Source: Clostridiales bacterium (GTDB lineage: Bacteria; Bacillota_A; Clostridia; Christensenellales; CAG-917). Taken from it: a DNA stretch of 10,611 bases. Within the stretch, counting starts at the first letter, position 1; every line of letters starts with the position of its first letter. Of this stretch, positions 7,299 to 10,611 are shown piece after piece. The notes beneath the pieces are model-generated. The model saw only the letters and a program-made list of their open reading frames with translations. It was not told where the DNA came from and made no database searches. The translations under genes and the position numbers were made by a program. The stretch spans positions 1 to 10,611 of the forward strand of contig JAITEJ010000117.1 in the NCBI GenBank assembly GCA_031282095.1. The letters are read 5' to 3'.

Positions 7299-7335
7299 TA
7301 TTATTATAACACCTAATATCGTTTCGGTCAAAGAG

Positions 7336-7364
7336 TTGATATTTATTAAATATTGTGATATAAT
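7336..7364 (+). promoter_or_regulatory. Sigma-A promoter for glyQS
   Basis: TTGATA (7336-7341), a 17-bp AT-rich spacer and a perfect TATAAT (7359-7364) preceded by TG one base upstream, giving an extended -10. Transcription would start near 7371, leaving a leader of about 100 nt. The leader is too short for a T-box and I see no T-box motif in it. Confidence 0.8.
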
Positions 7365-7469
7365 CCGTTCACATTACGCATTGAAAGCATATACGCCGCC
7401 GAACGTTTCGCAACTTGAGGAGCAGCGCCCGCGCTTTCGACAAATTTATGTCTTACGGAGAAAACGACT

Positions 7470-8837
7470 ATGGAATTCAACATGGAGAAGCTTGTCAACT
7501 TTTGCAAGCAATACGGCTACGTCTTTCAGGGAAGCGAAATATACGGCGGGCTTGCCAACACGTGGGATTACGGTCCGCTCGGCAGCCGTCTGAAAAACAA
7601 CATAAAGGACGCGTGGCGCAAACGGTTTATACAGGAACGTAAAAACGCGTACGAGGTAGACGCCGACATACTTATGCATCCGCGCGTTTGGGAGGCAAGC
7701 GGGCATGTCGCCTCTTTTAAGGATCCTCTCGTTGACTGCAAGGCGTGCAAGGCGCGCCACCGTTTGGACACTCTCATTGATTCTTTCGACGCCGACGCCC
7801 ATGCGGACGGCTTAACCAAGGAGCAGATGGCGGCATACGTCAAAACGCACAAAATTCCCTGCCCGCAATGCGGAGCGTCCGATTACACGGATATACGCGA
7901 ATTTAATCTGATGTTTGAAACCTACCGCGGCGTAACCGAGGATTCCAAAATCAAAATCTATCTGCGGCCGGAAAACGCCCAGGGCGAATACGTAAATTTC
8001 CTCAACGTACAGCGCAGCGCGCGCGCTAAGCTCCCATTCTCCATAGGGCAGATAGGTAAGGCGTTCCGCAATGAAATTACTCCCGGAAATTTCATCTTCC
8101 GCACCGTGGAATTCGATCAAATGGAGTATCAAACTTTCTGCCGTGAAGGTTCCGATGCGGCGATTTACGACGAGATGAAGCGGTTCGCGCTGCAATTCTT
8201 TATTGATTTGGGCGTTCCCGCCGATAAACTGCGCTTTCACGACCACGAAAAACTGGCGTTTTATGCAAAAGCCGCGTGCGATATAGAGTTCTTGTTCCCG
8301 TTCGGCTGGGGAGAAATCAACGGCACGCACAACCGCACCGACTATGACCTCGGCAGGCACAGCGAGTTCTCCGGCAAAAGTATGAAGTATTTGGACTCCG
8401 AAACCGGAGAGCAGTTCATTCCTTTCATCGTGGAATCGACGATAGGCGCGGACCGCGCTTTCCTTACCGTACTCGCCGCCGCTTACGACGAGGAGACTTT
8501 GGACGACGGCACAGCGCGCGAGATTATGCGGCTGTCTCCCGCAATCGCGCCGTACAAGGTTGCGGTTCTTCCGCTTATCAAAAAACGCCACGGCGATTTT
8601 GCCAATAACCTGTTTGAAAATCTGTCAAAACGCTTTATGACCGCTTATGACGAAACGGGCAGCATAGGCAAACGCTACCGCCGTCAGGACGCGATAGGGA
8701 CTCCTTTCGCCGTCACCGTTGACGACGATACGTTGAACAACGGCACGGTCACGCTCCGCGACCGCGACACTATGAGTCAGGTTATACTCAAAACTGAAGA
8801 GTTAATTCCGTTTATTGAGGAAAAAATACGGTTCTAA
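7470..8837 (+). CDS. glyQS: Glycine--tRNA ligase, single-chain (alpha2) type
   Basis: Charges tRNA-Gly with glycine in the cytosol. 455 residues, the usual length of the homodimeric class II enzyme, which is unrelated in layout to the two-subunit GlyQ/GlyS form. The N-terminal GSEIYGGLANTWDYGPLG (21-38) is diagnostic. Two Cys pairs (Cys90/Cys93 and Cys131/Cys134) bracket an insertion and likely bind zinc. RPENAQGEYVNF (166-177) is the glycine-pocket region; Glu168 is kept, while the usual RPETAQGIF wording is altered. Motif 2 is FRNEITPGNFIFRTVEFDQMEYQTFC (199-224) and motif 3 is around GADRAFLTVL (326-335). The anticodon-binding domain fills about 358-452. GGAG (7457-7460), 9 bp upstream of ATG 7470, supports this start; a second ATG four codons on (7482) is less well placed. 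Own promoter, no operon partner visible. Confidence 0.96.
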   Translation: MEFNMEKLVNFCKQYGYVFQGSEIYGGLANTWDYGPLGSRLKNNIKDAWRKRFIQERKNAYEVDADILMHPRVWEASGHVASFKDPLVDCKACKARHRLDTLIDSFDADAHADGLTKEQMAAYVKTHKIPCPQCGASDYTDIREFNLMFETYRGVTEDSKIKIYLRPENAQGEYVNFLNVQRSARAKLPFSIGQIGKAFRNEITPGNFIFRTVEFDQMEYQTFCREGSDAAIYDEMKRFALQFFIDLGVPADKLRFHDHEKLAFYAKAACDIEFLFPFGWGEINGTHNRTDYDLGRHSEFSGKSMKYLDSETGEQFIPFIVESTIGADRAFLTVLAAAYDEETLDDGTAREIMRLSPAIAPYKVAVLPLIKKRHGDFANNLFENLSKRFMTAYDETGSIGKRYRRQDAIGTPFAVTVDDDTLNNGTVTLRDRDTMSQVILKTEELIPFIEEKIRF

Positions 8838-8937
8838 AACACCGTGTCATCTGTCAGCGCGGCGTTGAAAACAAAGTATAGCGCGGCATTTTGTCCGCTT
8901 TGCTTGTTCGCCGCCTTTGCAATGCGGTTCTATGGCA
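8838..8937. other. Start of glyQS-symporter gap
   Basis: This 100-bp segment opens an 801-bp gene-free gap. It holds a short direct repeat (GCGCGGCGTT at 8868 region and GCGCGGCATT at 8881) and a weak hairpin CCGC/GCGG around 8921-8936 followed by TTCTAT. No convincing terminator for glyQS is seen here; the best candidate is further on at 9288-9313. Confidence 0.35.
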
Positions 8938-9275
8938 CCGCATATCACATACATACAGAGTTAAAGACGGCTCGGTATATAAAAAATGACGCCGAACGGT
9001 AAAACCGCATATCGCGCACATATAAATCCGCCGGTTTGCCGTTCCCGCAAGACGATTCTAAAACCGCATATCGCATATACGCAATGTTAAGGACGTCATA
9101 AGCGCGGCGAAAATTATCCGCTCCGTCGGTTACAGTGCCGCCCCCATAAGTCCGTGGCGGTGTTAAGTCCGCATATCGCATATACGCAATGTTAAGGGCG
9201 TCATAAGCGCGGCGAAAATTATCCGCTCCATCGGTTACAGTGCCGCCCCCCATAAGTCCGTGGCGGCGTTAAGTC
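8938..9275. repeat. 105-bp tandem repeat with two extra partial heads
   Basis: Two nearly identical units lie at 9064-9168 and 9169-9274; the second has one extra C in a C-run. Each begins CCGCATATCGCATATACGCA and contains GCGGCGAAAATTATCCGCTC and CATAAGTCCGTGGCGG. Related but shorter heads starting CCGCATATC occur at 8938 and 9005, so the head motif appears four times, 67, 59 and 105 bp apart. On the minus strand a 102-codon frame crosses the array and shows a 35-residue period, but it lacks a ribosome binding site. Confidence 0.85.
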
Positions 9276-9287
9276 CGTTTTTAGTTC

Positions 9288-9313
9288 CGCCTAAATGAGG
9301 CGTCCCTTTTTTT
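9288..9313 (+). terminator. Possible intrinsic terminator upstream of the symporter
   Basis: CGCCT (9288-9292), loop AAATG and AGGCG (9298-9302), then TCCC and seven T residues (9307-9313). It ends the 105-bp repeat region and sits directly before the symporter promoter, so it could end the glyQS transcript. The four-base gap between stem and T-run makes it less certain. Confidence 0.4.
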
Positions 9314-9323
9314 AAATTAGGGC

Positions 9324-9352
9324 TTGCATTTTGAGCGGATATGAAATAAAAT
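9324..9352 (+). promoter_or_regulatory. Promoter for the symporter gene
   Basis: TTGCAT (9324-9329), a 17-bp spacer and TAAAAT (9347-9352). It lies just after the candidate terminator and is AT-rich against GC-rich flanks. A start near 9359 would give an unusually long leader of about 280 nt that carries the whole 65-68-bp repeat array. Confidence 0.6.
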
Positions 9353-9385
9353 ATATGTCATAGGTTTTATGTAAGGCGCGCGGGA

Positions 9386-9615
9386 ACGCGTTTGCGCGCG
9401 GGAAGAAAAAACGCCCTAAACGGTTCTGTTTTTCCGACGCCGAATTTAAAAAACGTGTTTGTACGCGAGAAGAAAAAACACATAAAACGATTCTGTTTTC
9501 CTTGCGCCGGATTTAACGAAACGCATTCGCGCGCGAGAAAAAACGCTTTCCATGGCGTCCAAATGCCCTCGAACAAAGACCTCAAACGCATTCGCGCGCG
9601 AAGAAAAAACGCCTG
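9386..9615. repeat. Four-unit tandem repeat in the symporter leader, 65-68 bp period
   Basis: Anchors of the form ACGCRTTYGCGCGCG begin at 9386, 9453, 9521 and 9586 (spacings 67, 68, 65). Each is followed by a GAGAAGAAAAAACGCC-like purine run; the first two units also share an ACG(G/A)TTCTGTTTT segment and a GACGCCGAATTTAA-like end. The last unit stops about 15 bp before the symporter ribosome binding site. Both strands are partly open across it, but the periods are not multiples of three and neither translation looks like a protein. Confidence 0.85.
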
Positions 9616-9627
9616 AAACACTTTCTT

Positions 9628-9632
9628 AGGAG
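9628..9632 (+). promoter_or_regulatory. Ribosome binding site of the symporter
   Basis: AGGAG, 6 bp before the ATG at 9639. It fixes the start of the truncated symporter gene. Confidence 0.8.
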
Positions 9633-9638
9633 CTACTT

Positions 9639-10611
9639 ATGTTTTATCTATCGGTCGGCGCCGCCGACGGGATCGCCGCATCATACATAACCTTGTCGGT
9701 TTACATCGCCCTTATGGCGGCGATCGCCGTAATATTCAGACGGAAGAGCGCGTCCGTAAACGATTTTCTTCTTGCAAACAGGGGGGTAGGCGGTTGGTTG
9801 ACGGCGTTTTCCTACGGCGCAACTTACTTCTCGGCGGTAGTTTTCATCGGATACGCCGGACGGTTCGGCTCCAGTTGGGGGCTCGCGGCGATTTGGATAG
9901 GCGTCGGTAACGCCGTATTAGGCACCTTTACGGCGTGGAAGGTTCTGGCAAAACGCACGCGCGCAATGTCTCAGAATTTAAACGCCACGACTATGGCGGA
10001 CTTTTTCGCCAAGCGTTACGGCTCGCCTAAGCTCAAATTGTTGGTTTCCGTTATAATCTTCGTTTTTCTCGTGCCCTATTCTTCATCCGTTTATCAGGGT
10101 TTGGCGCACATATTCAATATGGTTTTCGGACTTGATTTCATCCTGGCAATCGTTATTTTAGCGGTGATTTCCGCGCTTTATCTCTTCTTCGGCGGCTATT
10201 TCGCATCCTCTGTCGCCGACCTCTTCCAAGGCGTGATTATGTTGGTCGGCGTGACGGTTATGATATTCGCGTTGCTCGGAAACAGCAGCGTAAACTGGGG
10301 AGAGGGGCTTTCCGCTCTGCAAAATAACCCTTCGTTCGCGCTGTTACCCGCCGCCGGAAACGACTTTTTCGAGGGCGCGCTGTTCAATGTCATAATCATG
10401 ACGCTCCTGACATCTTTCGGCATTTGGGCGTTGCCTCAATCCATTCACAAATTCTACGCCATAAAGGACGGGGCGGCTATCAAGCGCGGCACCGCGGTAA
10501 GCACCGTTTTCGCCTTGCTCATCGGCGGCGGCGCTTACTTCTCCGGAAGCCTGACAAGCCTGTTCGGGTTTTCCGGCTTAACCTCCGATCAGCTTGTCCC
10601 CGCGATGCTTA
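9639..10611 (+). CDS. Sodium:solute symporter (SSS family), 5' part
   Basis: First 324 residues of a sodium-coupled transporter of the SSS family (PutP/PanF-like); the gene runs off the window. Substrate not predictable. Visible hydrophobic segments lie at about 12-33, 54-73, 80-100, 134-157, 163-184, 194-213, 247-266 and 285-305. Family features include NDFLLANRGVGGWLTAFSYG (41-60) after the first helix, ATYFSAVVFIGYAG (61-74), the ADFFAKRYGS loop (120-129), GGYFASSVADLFQGVIM (185-201; usually GG-x-x-AV-x-x-TD-x-x-Q, with Asp194 and Gln197 kept) and ALPQSIHKFYAIKD (264-277), the conserved loop with LPQ. The ATG at 9639 has AGGAG 6 bp upstream and the N-terminus fits the family. It has its own promoter candidate and a long, repeat-bearing leader. 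Confidence 0.9.
   Translation, partial: MFYLSVGAADGIAASYITLSVYIALMAAIAVIFRRKSASVNDFLLANRGVGGWLTAFSYGATYFSAVVFIGYAGRFGSSWGLAAIWIGVGNAVLGTFTAWKVLAKRTRAMSQNLNATTMADFFAKRYGSPKLKLLVSVIIFVFLVPYSSSVYQGLAHIFNMVFGLDFILAIVILAVISALYLFFGGYFASSVADLFQGVIMLVGVTVMIFALLGNSSVNWGEGLSALQNNPSFALLPAAGNDFFEGALFNVIIMTLLTSFGIWALPQSIHKFYAIKDGAAIKRGTAVSTVFALLIGGGAYFSGSLTSLFGFSGLTSDQLVPAML

Noticed and set aside
7812..8591. 259-codon open frame on the minus strand
   Set aside because: It lies wholly antisense to glyQS, has no recognisable protein content, and follows from the GC-rich codon use of that gene.
9367..9621. Open frames on both strands across the symporter leader array
   Set aside because: Periods of 65-68 bp do not keep frame, translations differ between units, and there is no ribosome binding site for either.

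Overview
The window looks like chromosomal DNA of a gut-type Clostridia (Bacillota). The evidence is the gene set (a YbiT/YkpA-type ABC-F ATPase, RadC with the short clostridial layout, a single-chain alpha2-type glycyl-tRNA synthetase, an InlB-B-repeat/FN3-like lipoprotein), GGAG-type ribosome binding sites, a TTGATA-17-TATAAT promoter, and moderate GC with many CGG/CGC/GCG codons. The lineage is inference; there is no rRNA or other clean marker beyond rpsI.

Layout: 3' end of rpsI (1-335, +) with a structured trailer and a terminator; ABC-F ATPase (796-2343, +); radC (2783-3544, +); a large putative lipoprotein of unknown function (4024-5733, +); truA (5881-6924, -), convergent with the lipoprotein and divergent from glyQS; glyQS (7470-8837, +) behind a strong promoter; and the 5' part of a sodium:solute symporter (9639 to the window end, +). 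Most genes stand alone, separated by gaps of 440 to 800 bp, so this is not one operon and no single pathway links them. They are core translation/RNA-modification genes (S9, ABC-F, TruA, GlyRS) interspersed with RadC, a surface lipoprotein and a transporter.

The most unusual feature is the DNA between the genes. Four of the five long gaps contain short imperfect tandem or near-tandem repeats (unit about 60-105 bp), and the fifth has a 46-bp-spaced direct repeat at its left edge. The repeat sequence is largely different in each gap. A sixth array, with a 96-bp (32-codon) unit, lies inside truA. There it adds about 100 residues of Ser/Ala/Pro/Gly/Cys-rich sequence to one beta-hairpin turn of the enzyme without breaking the reading frame. 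I see no phage, IS element, CRISPR array, toxin-antitoxin pair or defence cassette. The repeat biology, and especially the truA expansion, is the part worth following up.
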